Shown in pieces: positions 28,201-39,252 of a DNA stretch of 64,000 nt. A model generated the notes under the pieces. That model made no database searches, was not told the origin of the DNA, and worked only from the letters and a program-made list of their open reading frames with translations. The DNA comes from Burhinus oedicnemus (taxonomy: Eukaryota; Chordata; Aves; Charadriiformes; Burhinidae): NCBI GenBank assembly GCA_008921705.1, contig VFFE01006868.1:558480-622479 (forward strand), given 5' to 3'. The stretch's first letter is position 1, and each line of letters begins with the position of its first letter. The translations under genes and the position numbers were made by a program.

Positions 28201-28844
28201 AAAACTAGCCCTTTTATCTTCAGATCAGCAGATTTGAGGTTGCCCTCTCCTTTAGGGAAAAAAAAAACCCACAAAAATCCACTTTTTCCATATATCTTCA
28301 TTTTCTTTAAGTCATTCATTTATTTGCCCTTTCCAACTTCGATAGAGCTCCCTTGCTCCCCATATACCACCAGGCTGACAAATGATTCATGCTCTGTGGC
28401 AACGGTAGCATTTCTGCGCAGACTGCCCTACTTGCATGGTTGCACATTCTGCTTCCAGCAAGCAGGAGCCAATGTCACTCTCTGCTACTGAGTGCCTGAG
28501 CTAGGGTGAGGTTTGGGTGATGAAGACAGCCATAGATCACCAGATCCATAAATACAGTCTAAAAATGATCTGAAGCTTCCTTTCTCTTGGGATTAATAGT
28601 ACATCTATATGGTGTGTGCCAGCAAATTTATTTCAGCTTTCTTCTGTGATCCCTGAAATATTTTGTACGCTTTGGTCTGCAGGTGCTGGATGTTAGCAAG
28701 GAAGGGAAGGAAGAAGTATTCTATGGGCCTACGCTCCCCTTTGCTTCCAACGGAATAGCAGCATGCTTTCTTCCAGCTCCTTATTTCACGTGCCCCAACC
28801 TTCAGACTCTGCAAGTGCCTCACCACAGGATCGGCACGATGTGA
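12507..28844 (+). CDS. KLHL32: KLHL32, 3' five coding exons (partial gene, N-terminus outside window)
   Basis: Seen: five exons (12507-13233, 22031-22089, 24520-24712, 26757-26851, 28683-28844) join in one frame to give 411 residues and a TGA stop. Residues 1-45 finish a BACK domain (begins LAVRWLEHNCR). Six kelch repeats follow; their double-glycine strands read YIIGGKK, FVAGGEA, YAVGGRN, WISGGVT, YVLGGND and YLVGGYS. The protein ends HHRIGTM. Known: KLHL proteins are BTB-BACK-kelch adaptors that link substrates to CUL3 ubiquitin ligases through the BTB domain, with the propeller binding substrate. The substrate of KLHL32 is poorly defined. The family protein is about 620 residues, so roughly the first 210 (BTB and most of BACK) are missing here because their exons lie upstream of the window. 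Identification rests on near-identity to remembered KLHL32 sequence and on the convergent MMS22L neighbour. KLHL9/KLHL13-like paralogues are the alternative but fit less well. Confidence 0.95.
13234..22030 (+). other. KLHL32: KLHL32 intron between exons A and B
   Basis: An 8.8 kb intron, donor gtagaa and acceptor tttcatag. No coding match on either strand. It contains an A-run at about 14867-14881, TTA/ATT microrepeats near 16097 and 17560, and a very G-rich patch at 21094-21112. No recognisable full-length transposon was seen. Confidence 0.8.
21094..21119 (+). repeat. G-rich tract, possible G-quadruplex
   Basis: Runs of seven, eight and three Gs separated by single bases, then GGG after ACT. 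This satisfies the simple four-run G-quadruplex pattern on the + strand (KLHL32 sense strand), inside an intron. Whether it folds is inference. Confidence 0.5.
22031..22089 (+). CDS. KLHL32: KLHL32 coding exon B (kelch 4)
   Basis: A short 59-base exon with acceptor tctttcatag and donor CAG|gtgggt. It begins with the last two bases of the split glycine, completing the kelch-4 double glycine, and reads GVTNTAQYQNRLMVYDPKQ. It is too short for an ORF scan and is found by its match to the KLHL32 propeller and by phase continuity with the exons on either side. Confidence 0.93.
22090..24519 (+). other. KLHL32: KLHL32 intron between exons B and C
   Basis: A 2.4 kb intron with donor gtgggt. It has no coding match. 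Its centre (about 22990-23600) is unusually rich in CpG and free of obvious repeats; see the separate entry. Confidence 0.85.
22990..23600. promoter_or_regulatory. Candidate conserved CpG-enriched intronic element
   Basis: This block carries many CpG dinucleotides (GCGCGAGG, CGCCGGC, AGCGCTTG) in an otherwise CpG-poor intron, a forkhead-like TATTGTTTAC at about 23240, and long stop-free stretches in several frames on both strands. Such over-open, unbiased sequence is typical of constrained non-coding DNA rather than of genes. Inference only. Confidence 0.25.
24520..24712 (+). CDS. KLHL32: KLHL32 coding exon C (kelch 4/5), non-canonical GC donor
   Basis: The acceptor is ttcttttccag before AAC AAG TGG. 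The 193 bases encode NKWLSRSPMLQRRVYHS and the kelch-5 strand KLYVLGGNDLDYNNDR, then the WTRC blade end. The exon must end at ACAG|gcaagt, a GC donor in the best context for that class: the next exon starts GT CAA AAT, which restores TGQNESG. A GT four bases further on would put the next exon out of frame. Confidence 0.93.
24713..26756 (+). other. KLHL32: KLHL32 GC-AG intron between exons C and D
   Basis: A 2.0 kb intron with donor gcaagt and acceptor ttttttgctgtag. Nothing coding was seen inside. The GC dinucleotide is set by the split glycine codon on either side of the intron. Confidence 0.85.
26757..26851 (+). CDS. KLHL32: KLHL32 coding exon D (kelch 6)
   Basis: The acceptor is ttttttgctgtag and the donor is CCAG|gtgagt. 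The 95 bases continue the split glycine and encode QNESGVAVHNGRIYLVGGYS and IWTNEPLACIQ, the last kelch blade. The exon ends in phase 0, so it could in principle join to more than one downstream exon. Confidence 0.94.
26852..28682 (+). other. KLHL32: KLHL32 intron between exons D and E
   Basis: A 1.8 kb intron with donor gtgagt and acceptor ggtctgcag. No repeat family or coding match was recognised. Confidence 0.85.
28683..28844 (+). CDS. KLHL32: KLHL32 terminal coding exon E with stop codon
   Basis: The acceptor is tttggtctgcag before GTG CTG GAT. The 54 codons, including the TGA at 28842-28844, encode VLDVSKEGKEEVFYGP, then a C-terminal tail with a cysteine and two proline-rich turns, ending HRIGTM. 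The tail closes the propeller and matches the expected length of the family C-terminus. Confidence 0.95.
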   Translation: MLDVSKEGKEEVFYGPTLPFASNGIAACFLPAPYFTCPNLQTLQVPHHRIGTM

Positions 28845-29894
28845 GACAAGGAACATCCACTTCATAAAATCAGAAGCAGAGGGGGGAAAAAAACAAACCC
28901 CGTGTGCAGAAGGGTTTCTCTGGATCAGTGAAAAGATCAATCCACATGGGCTGCTGCTTTACCTTCACACGTTTGTCTTAAAGTCAGATCACAACCTGTG
29001 GTGCAGGAAGGAAGCTACAAAAACTGTCTGCAGTTTCTGTCGTCTGCCTCAGATGTAGAAGCATTTACATGAGAGCGTTCGGCATTTCCGCTGGTGACTA
29101 CTTGCTGCCTGTCTCTACTTCATTTCCTTATGCAACTTTGTAAGGCATTGTGAATGCTCTCAGCTCCTCCTGGGCTGCTCTTCTTTGGAGTCTGCGTGTT
29201 CAGTTGTTCACCAATGGCACTTGCAAAGCTGATAGAAAGCTGTGTTTATGTTGACAAAGATGATATAATACTATGGTAATTATGCAACTTACTCAATACC
29301 TTTGGCAAAAAGAATAACAAATGTGTTGACTTCTAATTCCAAACTCCATTTACAGGTTCTCATTTAATAATACTTCATTTGAAATTTAAATACTGCGAAG
29401 CAGATTAAAACAAAAATAAAAAACCAACGAGCCCTATAGTATAAGAGGAACAGATAAAAATTGTCTCAGCCGAAAGACAAAGACACTGAAGCCTCATGGT
29501 TAAACGCAAGTCTGAACTGACTGTGTTTGTCTGAGAATCTAAAGATCATTTGGGATGTCATTTACCAAGGTCTACCATCAAATAAATGTTACCTTCTGTC
29601 ATATGATCAATTCCTCCTGACAGCTGCAGTCTTTTAATGGTGGAGAACAGCCTCTTTACTGTATAATTAAAATGTGCCATTTACTTAATATTTTTAATAT
29701 CCAGTTTGCAAGGGGTCACCACATTTACAATTATCAACAAACAGTCTCATTTTGTCCAACATATGGTCCCACAAATCACTGGTCTCCAGAGGCTAAACAG
29801 GTGTAGAACAATGTCAATATTTATTTATTTATTCTTTCAGTTTATGTAGTGTGTCTCCATTCCATACTCCAGGCATACGCCAGTCCACAATAAA
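28845..29894 (+). other. KLHL32: Probable KLHL32 3' UTR with candidate poly(A) signals
   Basis: No further coding match follows the stop. AATAAA hexamers occur at 29415-29420, 29581-29586 and 29889-29894. The last lies just after an (ATTT)n-like stretch near 29819-29833 and a GT-rich patch. The sequence does not show which is used, so the end given here is only a candidate. Confidence 0.4.
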
Positions 29895-30110
29895 TACTCT
29901 AACCTGTTATATTTTAAAAGGCTTTGCTTGGCTACTGCAGCCCCTGTCTCTTATTTCTGTCTTTTATTTACATATCTAACAACAACTTCAATGTTTGTAA
30001 ATATTAACCAAGCATGTAATTAAATCTTTCTCTATTTATGATTTACGGGTACTCTGCACTTCTCTGCTTTACCTACTGATCTGTTCCCTGCCACTGTGCT
30101 ATCTGAGCAG

Positions 30111-30211
30111 ACCTATGAAATTCCTACTGACACTCATGCAAATGCCACGTGCAGAATATGCCGCAGCAATCGCCTGCGCTCGCTGGACAGGAACAGGTTT
30201 GACTTCATCCG
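30111..30211 (+). other. Exon-like segment 1 downstream of KLHL32 (unassigned)
   Basis: 101 bases between an AG acceptor (ctatctgagcag) and a strong CG|gtgagc donor. It is open in the frame starting at the first base and reads TYEIPTDTHANATCRICRSN and then arginine-rich residues to FDFI. It is CpG-rich relative to its flanks. Spliced to the segment at 31486 it completes an arginine codon and stays open until TAG at 31541-31543. It could be an alternative KLHL32 3' exon, since exon D ends in the compatible phase, or part of an unannotated transcript. I do not recognise the peptide. Confidence 0.3.
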
Positions 30212-31485
30212 GTGAGCAGTGTTTCCAAATCAAATGCATCTTTGTGCTTTTAAGGGTCTGATTAGTGATACAGGGGGGTTCACAGAGGTGAACTTTATCA
30301 CCGTCTCCAGCTGGGCAGCGTACTCATGGAACATCACCTGTCCTTTTCCAGTAATTTTCAAGTTAGAAAGTTTTGTGGCTTGTTCTGCTGAGCTCTCTCA
30401 GTCTCGCTGCACAGAGCAGAGCTGCAGCTGCACAGTCTTCAAGCGCTAACAATGTCTCCCTCTACACACAAAGCAAGCCTACATCCAGGCAGTACTTTTC
30501 TCTAACTGCATGGGAGCTGTATAGGCATCACAATTTTTTGTTTGTTTTAATTTCTTTGATCTCCTGGAAATCAGCGTGCAAGGGCCAGCTCTCCTAACAG
30601 GCCGTTCACACTTTAAAAACCTGACTGTTGCCCTGTGTGGGCTGCAGGGCCCAGGCCTGGCAAATATTCAAAGTTCTACTTAAGCGTGACTTGCAGGGAC
30701 ACAAACATTACATGTCTTGTTTTCAAGAGCGGGGTGGCTAAATAATCAAAACGTGTGTGTAGAGATCCCTGGAGCTTTGAGCCTCATCCTGGCGGTACCA
30801 CAGCAGGTGAGTGAGCAGCTTTCGCGCCGGGTGCAGAACTGACATACACTTCCTATTTTGCAAGTGGTGGGAGAATTAATTTCTCAGCCTTTGTAAAGCC
30901 CGGTGCAGTTCCAGACAATAGTGCAAAGTATGTTTTGTATGTCTCAACTTAGTTTTGAGGCTTTTATTCCTCGGCTTCGTAGCTTACCACAGCTGTAGCT
31001 ATGAAATCATTTCTGAACTGCTCCTTCTGGAGAGCGAGGGATTACGATGGATCTGGCCGGCTATTGAGCGGCGGCAGCAAGCTGTGAGAGGCCCGCGTTT
31101 CAGGAGCGGAGGGGGGCAGCTTCCTTATGCAAAGCAGCTTCTGCCTCTTGGTTCAAGGACTGAAAGGCAGGAGTGTCTGGCAAGAAAGTTATTTATCATG
31201 TTTGTTCTGCCCTTTCGAAGCTTTTACTGTTCCGGTTGTTATCACCAATTGTCTGTACTGGTGAATAGCAGTTTTAAACAGCTGTGCAATTGCATTAAAT
31301 TAGTTAAGGGTACCGCAGCCACAGAGCCTCAGGACAACACATATGCTCCTATTAGTGTCAGGATTCTGCTCTGGCTCTTAATCATCAGGCTCCACTGATT
31401 ACAGAGAAGTCTTTCATGGCAACCTCCTTGTCCCTAAGTTTTTGTGCCATACTTTCCTATCTGGGTCTTTTTGCTTTTGTTGCAG

Positions 31486-31582
31486 GACCTACAGGACAGC
31501 TGGGGGTGCTTTGCTGCACCCGAAGTCAGAAAATGTCACATAGCCATTGCCACGTGAGCAAAAAATGGTTATTTATCGCCAG
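31486..31582 (+). other. Exon-like segment 2 downstream of KLHL32 (unassigned)
   Basis: 97 bases preceded by an excellent pyrimidine tract and acceptor (tttttgcttttgttgcag) and followed by a strong donor (CCAG|gtaaga). Joined to segment 1 it adds about 18 codons (TYRTAGGALLHPKSENVT) before a TAG. The donor implies at least one more exon, which I could not locate. Confidence 0.3.
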
Positions 31583-34500
31583 GTAAGAAGAGACGGATGT
31601 TGATGCAAGAGCAGGCAGAGAACATGCTGGTGCCGTGGCTGAGGGCTCTCTGCTAGGGAGGAGCAGAGGCTGGGAGAGCAAAGCTGTCTTCACTGCCGGC
31701 TGCAGTGGTGCAGGAGTCCTGCTGGCAAGGGCTGCCCAGTGAGCTGAAGCTTCTGCATCAGCATGTCCATGCATCAGCTCTGCCACCTTTCCATTTAGTG
31801 TCTGAAACTGCCCCAGTTGTAGGGCTCCTGCCTGCAAACTCCAGATCCACCTCTGCTGTTCTACATTTTGTACCACTTTTGGCAAACATAAACCTCTGAA
31901 CCCAACCTTTGTCCCTGCCCGGCCTACCAGTTTTGGTACGTACCCCTGAAGTGCAGCTTAGCTTGGTTTTTCCACAGATCCTCAAAGCTGTCCATAATAA
32001 GAATGTTTCCACGCTTGATGGTTGTGTTACTAGAGTCAGATCGGCACAGCGTGAGAGCAGCTGCTGACACAAGTCACTGGGTTCCCAGCTGGGAGCGTGC
32101 AAGGCAGTGGCGCAGGTTGCAACCGGTAAGAACTCACTACTGCTTGAGGAAAGAGGTGTCCTTACAAGTGAATTAATGCAGCAGCACTTACTAACTGTCG
32201 AGTTTGGAAGCCAGTGCAGTTCCGTGCCCTGAATTCCTTAGATTACAGATTAAAGCTACTTGTATCTGCAACTGGGATTTTGGGCAACAAGGTCTTTAGA
32301 GCTGCACTGAAGAGCCTTTGCACTTCTATGCCTGTCCTGTGATCTCATTTTTGGGCCGTTCCCATAAAGATCAATATTTCATCCTTTATATAGCATACTT
32401 CACCTTTGAGTCCTAAGATGTGTTATCAGCTCATCTAGGCTATAACTAACCACAACTGCAATCAGCTGCTTTGTGCTTTTTATAAAAAAAAAAAGATGCA
32501 ATTTCCAGAAGCAGCGGCACCAACAGCCTCTTCTGCCCCTTTGGTCTCTGTTGAGCATTTCACACCCAAGTGCTGACCAAAGAAATACTTGTATGTTACG
32601 AGCCAGCGTGCAGCAATTCTGCTTCTGTGCACCAGTGTTTTTGTAATCCTTGCATTTCTAGTTGTGCCTTATGATTTTCTTCCTAACTTAGCAGCTTGCA
32701 GGGAAAGTACCTGACTCTCAGGATAATTCAAACTTTTATAACTCTTTTTCCTCTAAGTTTTGCCTTCCCCGGTTACCCTCCCCCAAACCTGTACAGACAT
32801 TTAGTACATCAGTTGCAGAATCATGGAGAAATAGATAATTGAATATTCACACATGCAGAAACAACACAGGCAGAATGTGGAACAATGTGGAAACAAGCGC
32901 GAAAAGAGGCGGCATCTGTTTATTGAAAATTAGAATGTAGAATAAATTAAGAGGGCAAGGTTAAAACACTTCATCTGCAGGCAGAGTTTGTAGGGGAGGA
33001 AGACTTTGCAGGAAGTTTAGCACATAGACTATATAAATGGCTTATACAGTTTTATTTTTGCAAAACAGGCCTTTTTTTTTTTCCCCCAAGGACACATTTT
33101 AAAGGGACAAAAAATGTCCACATAAAGAATGGTTTTCCAATAGAGATGATTATATATAGCTGTTTCACAGTAATGCCAGAATTAAAACGCTTAAAATGTT
33201 AACTCTTACTGTGGGTAGATTAGGCTGCGTTGCAATGCTTCTAGTACTGAAGAACAGAGTAAGTATTTTTAGCAATACCCTCAAATCATGTGAGTGAATG
33301 CTGTGCTAAGTTTTCCACCACTGCCCATCCAGGTCATGTTGGCCCTTTCTAAAATGAATAATGAATTTGGCAAACTTGCATTTTTAATGCCTATTTTGGT
33401 GACATTCGAAGGAAGAAGACTAGATCCAAGATAGTGTTTGATGGACTGAAAAATGCAGTGAATTTGGCTGTGACATGGAATTACTCTGGTGGCATTTCCC
33501 AAGGCCTGCAAAGACATCATATCTATGAATACAGGATCTGAGCTTAAATTTTTGTTGTTGTTATTCTATACATACCTTCACATTTGGTACATTAAGTCTA
33601 CAAAAGGTTTACCATTTTAAAGTTGCTCAAGTAGGCAAAAGCCATATCCTAGTCATTCATCATAAAACAAGCTTAATTATGCTAGGACATATTGACACTG
33701 CCTCAGATTTTTAATCTTCAACATAATTTTATAACCATTGCTAACAGATGGGCTGATTACACTGAATTTGAGTTTTAAGTAATAGTTAAAATTATAAAAT
33801 ATGATTAAACTGAAAATACCCATGCATACATAATTTTTAAAAGCTACTGAAAGAAGGAAAAACAGAGCACAACAAAACCTCTTTTCTGTTTCCTGAGGGA
33901 AATACGTTGCATTTAGGTGGACAGTTATCAAAGTTCCTTAAATGACTCTCTAAGTAGTGTATGCTATTGGCAGCTCCTCTTCTGTGCAGTTACAACAGAT
34001 ATGCAGAACCTTATTCTTTCCATAGGTCTGCTGCTCTATTCCAGCATAAAAGGCATAAATTTTTCTATTTCAGAAGCTCTTTTATTGAAACAAGTGCCTT
34101 CCCCCCTCTATTTTTTTTTTTTGTCATTGAAAATGAAAGCAAGGAGTAATTTAAATTACCATGTTCCTGCTCTTTAATAACAATAACAAATGGGAAAGTC
34201 TTATAAAATAGAGGGACAGCTTTGCGGGACTAATGGAAGTTGCATGTGAATTTTGAACAGAAGGTGTCTTTTTTTGGTTATCATTTTAAGGTTACTAAAG
34301 GAAAGATAAGCCAGACTTCTCTCTCCCTGCCATTGTTCATGATGCGCTGGACAGCTGGTTTATATCACAAGGATGGTAACGGGTCAGAGGCGATCAGTAT
34401 CCTGAATTCTGGAATAGGGAAAATATAAAACCAACATACTTTCTATTCAGCTCTCAAGTCTATATATTGCAAAAAGAAAAAGGCATAGTAGTCCTCTTAT

Positions 34501-35074
34501 ATCCTGAAACAGTCCTCTGGCCAATGGGATCAGTGTAGAAAATGCTCCCAAGGCTCACGCCTGCTGTCCGTTAAACAGGTCTCCTGTCACCACCATCAGC
34601 GTTTCTGAACAAAAGGAGATATTGGGCATGGACCACGCAACAGGCTTAAGGGAAGAGAAAGCTTACTGAGATTTAATAGTTTGTTAAAACTCCATTGACA
34701 TATGGTGATCCTGTAGCTGGAGTAATTAATTAATGTTCAAAATGGCTTAATACCACAAACTTTTCATGTATAGAAGGGGAGCAGGACTAAGCTGAGGTGT
34801 ATACGTTGAAGTGTCTTTGATTTCATTAGGAACTTTAGCTACAACCTTATTTTCAGGATCTTTTAATCCTCAATTATGGGGGTGCAGTAAATGCAGTAAA
34901 TGTCCATCCTTGCGAGCAATATTATTTTTAGATAACATACTGCAAGACAGACCCTTCCCATCCAAGAAGTACAATGCTGCCCTTCTGTGACAAAAACGCA
35001 GTCCAAAGGAAGATCCTATAAAAGGCAAAATCAGGCTAGTACTTCATGGTAATTTTCGGACCCAAATGTGGCCC

Positions 35075-35093
35075 AAAAAAAAAAAAAAAAAAA
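35075..35093. repeat. Poly(A) run, 19 bases
   Basis: An uninterrupted run of 19 A in intergenic DNA. No AATAAA lies immediately upstream and no processed gene copy is recognisable before it, so it is annotated only as a homopolymer. Confidence 0.9.
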
Positions 35094-37390
35094 GCAAAGC
35101 TGTCTGGAGTGGGCACGTGTTAGTGCAGTCAACACACCCGCAGCGTGGCTTTGGCACATCAGCAAATACATCAACAAGGTCTGTAAATATTCTTTTGGGG
35201 ATCTGAGGCCAAAAAACCCCAAGCCTTTTAAAAAGCATGGATTTATAAACGGACAGGTATGGGTGGTCTTGTATTCAGATGAAGCCTGCAAGTTAGTGAT
35301 CACCACATCGGTTTTCGTCAGGCGAATGCACACGTCTCTAATACCCTGTGGTTGGTCAGGTGCTAACTGAACAGTATTTCCTGGAAGTCAGTTTTCACTA
35401 TGCAATAGCTTTGAAAATCCTGGAAATCGGGATTAGGTCAAACTCAGGCCATTGCTCTAAATGGGACCAAGCAACTGGACAAAGCCTCCCCTGCACAGGT
35501 CTGCATCCACACATGATACAGACAGCATGATCTCAACCACCATATTTTCCATAAGATGGCAGAAATAGCCATTATCTTCTAGAACAGCTTGAATGACTGC
35601 TGTAAAATTGTAATGCAGATGCTCAGTGAAAAAGAATGTTTATGACTTCTCAAGACATGCTTGCAAGAGTCGCTGACTCTTAACAAATCCACAATCCTTC
35701 ACTCATCTGTGGCAAGCACCTACTTTAAGGTCTGGCATGCTGCTGCTCTCAGGGTTTGGTGACATCCAAATGGCAGTTTCTGTTCTCTTCTCTGCAGTCA
35801 ACAACAGAGCTCCTATTAATTACCAGTCTTATTAGATATGGAATAAGGCTCAGTATATGTCTCTAGGAGGTGATCTTGGGACATACCTTTCTTCATCTGC
35901 TGGAAATCATCACAAATTGGAGGCATAATCCCTTTCCTGTAATCAACAATCTTCTCACAGACTCATGGAAGCCTTGCTTAATAGCTTTGCTGTGATACTC
36001 ACCTGGGATAAAGTGGAAAACAGGCACCTGACCTATATTATTTAAAGGAGAGCAGATCATCCTGCAAATAGCGCAAGCAAAGACATCTGCCCAGCATTGG
36101 TGGAAGCTTTTGGTAACTCATTGCCCATTGCTTCTAAAAACAAAGACTCCAAAAACTTTAAGGATGGGCAAAGCATGGCCACATCTTCACTCTGTGGTCT
36201 GCGGCTTTCTCCCTATACAACCTTGAAAACAGATGTCTGAAACTGCCTGTCCCAACACTCACAATACAGAGGTGATGATCTCTCAATGAGCCTCTAAGGT
36301 TGGTATATGACTTGCTGGTAATGCCAGACGCATCTGCTGGTTCTGCTTTGGAGTTAAGATGGTTACAAACTACCTATACATACACTGGCAGGAAAACTAC
36401 TCCGAAGCACAAGGTATAAGTAAGTTTAACATCAGAGAATTGCTCAAAATTCTTGGCTGCTGTCCAAAGTCACTGCACACTTAAGTATCTGCTGGACAAC
36501 CCCTAAGATGATGTTGTCAGCTGCCCAGGAGCCAAGCTTCATGCTACCAGGCTGTCGATCCCTGGCAGAACTAACAGCTGAGTTCCTTCTGCTTCCACAC
36601 TTTTCCTACTCTGCATATGGCATCCTATACAGATGCCTCAGCACAACCCCTCCTTCCCCCTCCCCTCCCCTCAATTTCAGCCTTGACACAAGTGACCATG
36701 GGGATGAATCTTTGGTGGAGAAAGAGGAAGGCAAGCTTGGCAGGGGATGAGTTCCTTTCCTCTGACAGAGGTTAAGGATACCACTCACCGGTAGGTGCAA
36801 GTCTTATTTTCAGATCTCCTCTTCACCCAATTTACAGCAAGGCTCTCTCCTGGTGTTTATTAAAGCAAAGCGAAGAGGCAGTCTTTGCATCTATATACAG
36901 ACAAACTGCTCCTGTCAGTGGTAGCAACCAGTGTAAAAGCTTTCAAGGATCTCCTACTCTTTAGCTTAAGAAGTTCTCCATGCATTGTGTAAGGAAGCTA
37001 GACATTCGTACTGTTTTTAAACCAAACTGTTCATATGTAAAATAATGCAGAAAGGTTTAATTTAAATAATGTTCACTGTTCCTAAGTAGCCTTTACATAG
37101 ACAGCATCTAAGATGACATAATACATGATTTCTTTTAGTTCATGGTGGTTGTCAGTCTTTACTTTTTCTATATTGTACTTAAAATCAGCACTTTCTTCTT
37201 TGCTCCTAACTGGTTTTGGGCTGTTGTTTTGGGGTGTACTTGGTGAGTCAGTCTAGACTAGCACTCTGCAAGCCTTCATCTCATTAATATTATCAGAACT
37301 GTCAGTCACATCTGCAAACGTCCATACCAAATAATTAGACCAAACCTGACTGCCCATTTGGCAGTGGTTGATGAATACAAAGCAAAATGC

Positions 37391-39252
37391 TTTATTTCTG
37401 TTCACATTAACTTTTTTGACAGAGAAGAATGATAATTTCTAAACTGTTTAAATTAGTTTCTCATGCACCCTGAGCTGCTACGCTACACATTTACATAAAG
37501 TTCTGTTGCTTTTTTTGAAACTTCTAACCACTAGATAGTATTAAATACGTCTCTAACAACCTACTAAAAACATCATTAAATGTTTTGTTATAATATCTGC
37601 TCTATCCTTTAAAAGTCAAAGGTTTTACTTTCAGGAAGTAATACTACAGTCAGACATCTGTTCTGTAACCTACTGCGTGGCAGGACTCAGATTTCTAAGA
37701 CATCTCTATTAATGTCTCTTGGAGAGGTGGTTTTTTTTTTTATTTTTTTATTTTTTAAAAAAGTTTTTTAGAAGCACAGTCCTCCTGAGATTAACAAAAC
37801 TCCTCCCAGGTACAGAAGCTTACAAGAAGCTACAATGCAAGTTCAATGAGTCACTTTCATAATGAAAAGAACCTCCATGTTCTGCACTATTAAGTAGCCT
37901 AAAGAGGCTTTTAGTTACTGCACTATCTGAAGTAACGATAGCTGATTTAGGCAAAAAGATTATCTAGTTCGACTTGATAAGATTACTGTAACGAAAGACA
38001 AGCTTCTCTGAACAAGATTTTAGGGATTTTTGTGGAGCTATTACACATAAAAATAATCTTTCCTTCCCATCAATATCGTACAGTTAAAATTTGAATAACT
38101 TTCAAAGTAAGCAGCCTGTTCACCAGTGTTGCCATTAAGGGCAAACTCACCACTCCCGAAGTCCAGTAAGTAGTTGCAGAAATACAGGTTATTGAGGGAA
38201 GTGAAAAAGGTGAATACCTCAGCCATTAATGAAAGTTTCCTGAGAACTTTAGAAAAAAAACATAGAAAAAGTTACAGAGCTAGACCTGTCCTGGAAAGAC
38301 CCAGAAGATAATCCATGATACCGCAAAGTATTTGAAAGATCCAACTTTCTAGGCAAACAGGAGTAATTACTAGCCTACGATGAAATGGAATAAATTCCCC
38401 AAATGAGTATTTTCTTTAGAAGTCTGTCCTCTCTTCTTTTTTCTCACACAATTTACTCCTAGTCTAAGTTAAACAGGTAATTAACAGTGTCATGACTAAT
38501 AAAAAGATTGTGGGATCACTGGAAATTATGGGTTAATTTTAAGAACATAGTATTGAAAAGGAAGAGACCAGGAAATGTGAACCTACCTTTTCTTATATTA
38601 GCTACAAAGACAACAGAAGAGATTTTACACTGGAATCTGAAAGACTTCAATGTTTTAATACAGGTGGATGGTTAAGACAGCTATATACATTTTGTGCAAC
38701 ATATACACCAGCTTAACAAACGACATGTTAACAAATGATAGCTCTACCATACCGGTGCAACTCCTGGTGAATGCAACTGCATTCAACAAGTTCAGTACTA
38801 GAGATCACAGGTTTTTTCCTCATTCTATTAAGATAATAAATTAGAAATTACAAAGTTATGATTTTCTTAAGAACATACTGAATAAGATTTTCAAAAGTAC
38901 AGCGTCAAGAGGGTCAGGTCTCACTCAATGTGAATTGAGTTGTGAAATTACTTTGATTCTTTGAAATCCTACCTCGTATGTTGCAATCCAGGCTCTGCTC
39001 ATATAGACATTTTAACATAATAAATTTGCTGTATCTTTCAATTGCCATTCAGCAGTACATTGAGAGTTACTCTTCAGATGCATGACAATATTCAAATACC
39101 ACAGAAATTATTAAAATTAATACATAACTTGGGGGAAAAACACTCACAAAATTGAGAAACGTATTGCCATTGTAAAGATAAAGAACTTGGCTAGTGTGTC
39201 GTAGAGTGTAGTTTTAAGTATTGACAGTGTCAGAACATTCAAGAGGAAAGGA
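37391..39252 (-). other. MMS22L: Probable MMS22L 3' UTR (end uncertain)
   Basis: Sequence following the TAA on the - strand. Minus-strand AATAAA hexamers occur at 37747-37752 (inside an A-rich run) and at 37396-37391. The latter is followed in minus sense by T-rich and GT-rich sequence, as expected for a cleavage site. An ATTAAA variant lies near 38655. The end chosen is only the best candidate. An exon-like segment inside it is listed in the findings. Confidence 0.35.

Larger units (their letters stand above)
29895..37390. other. Intergenic region between convergent KLHL32 and MMS22L
   Basis: Apart from the two exon-like segments, no gene is recognisable. The stretch 30600-31480 is relatively GC-rich with a 147-codon + strand open frame (30955-31398) of no known family. 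The interval 34.7-36.8 kb has low-stop - strand frames that switch often and match nothing I know. A-runs occur at 32481-32493 and 35075-35093. The true 3' ends of both flanking genes may extend into this interval. Confidence 0.6.

Noticed and set aside
31526..32102. Two overlapping - strand open frames of 119 and 114 codons
   Set aside because: Alanine/leucine/serine-rich translation from GC-rich DNA in two frames at once, with no recognisable motif.
35068..35370. 100-codon + strand frame starting at a poly(A) run
   Set aside because: It begins with a lysine run encoded by the homopolymer and matches no family.
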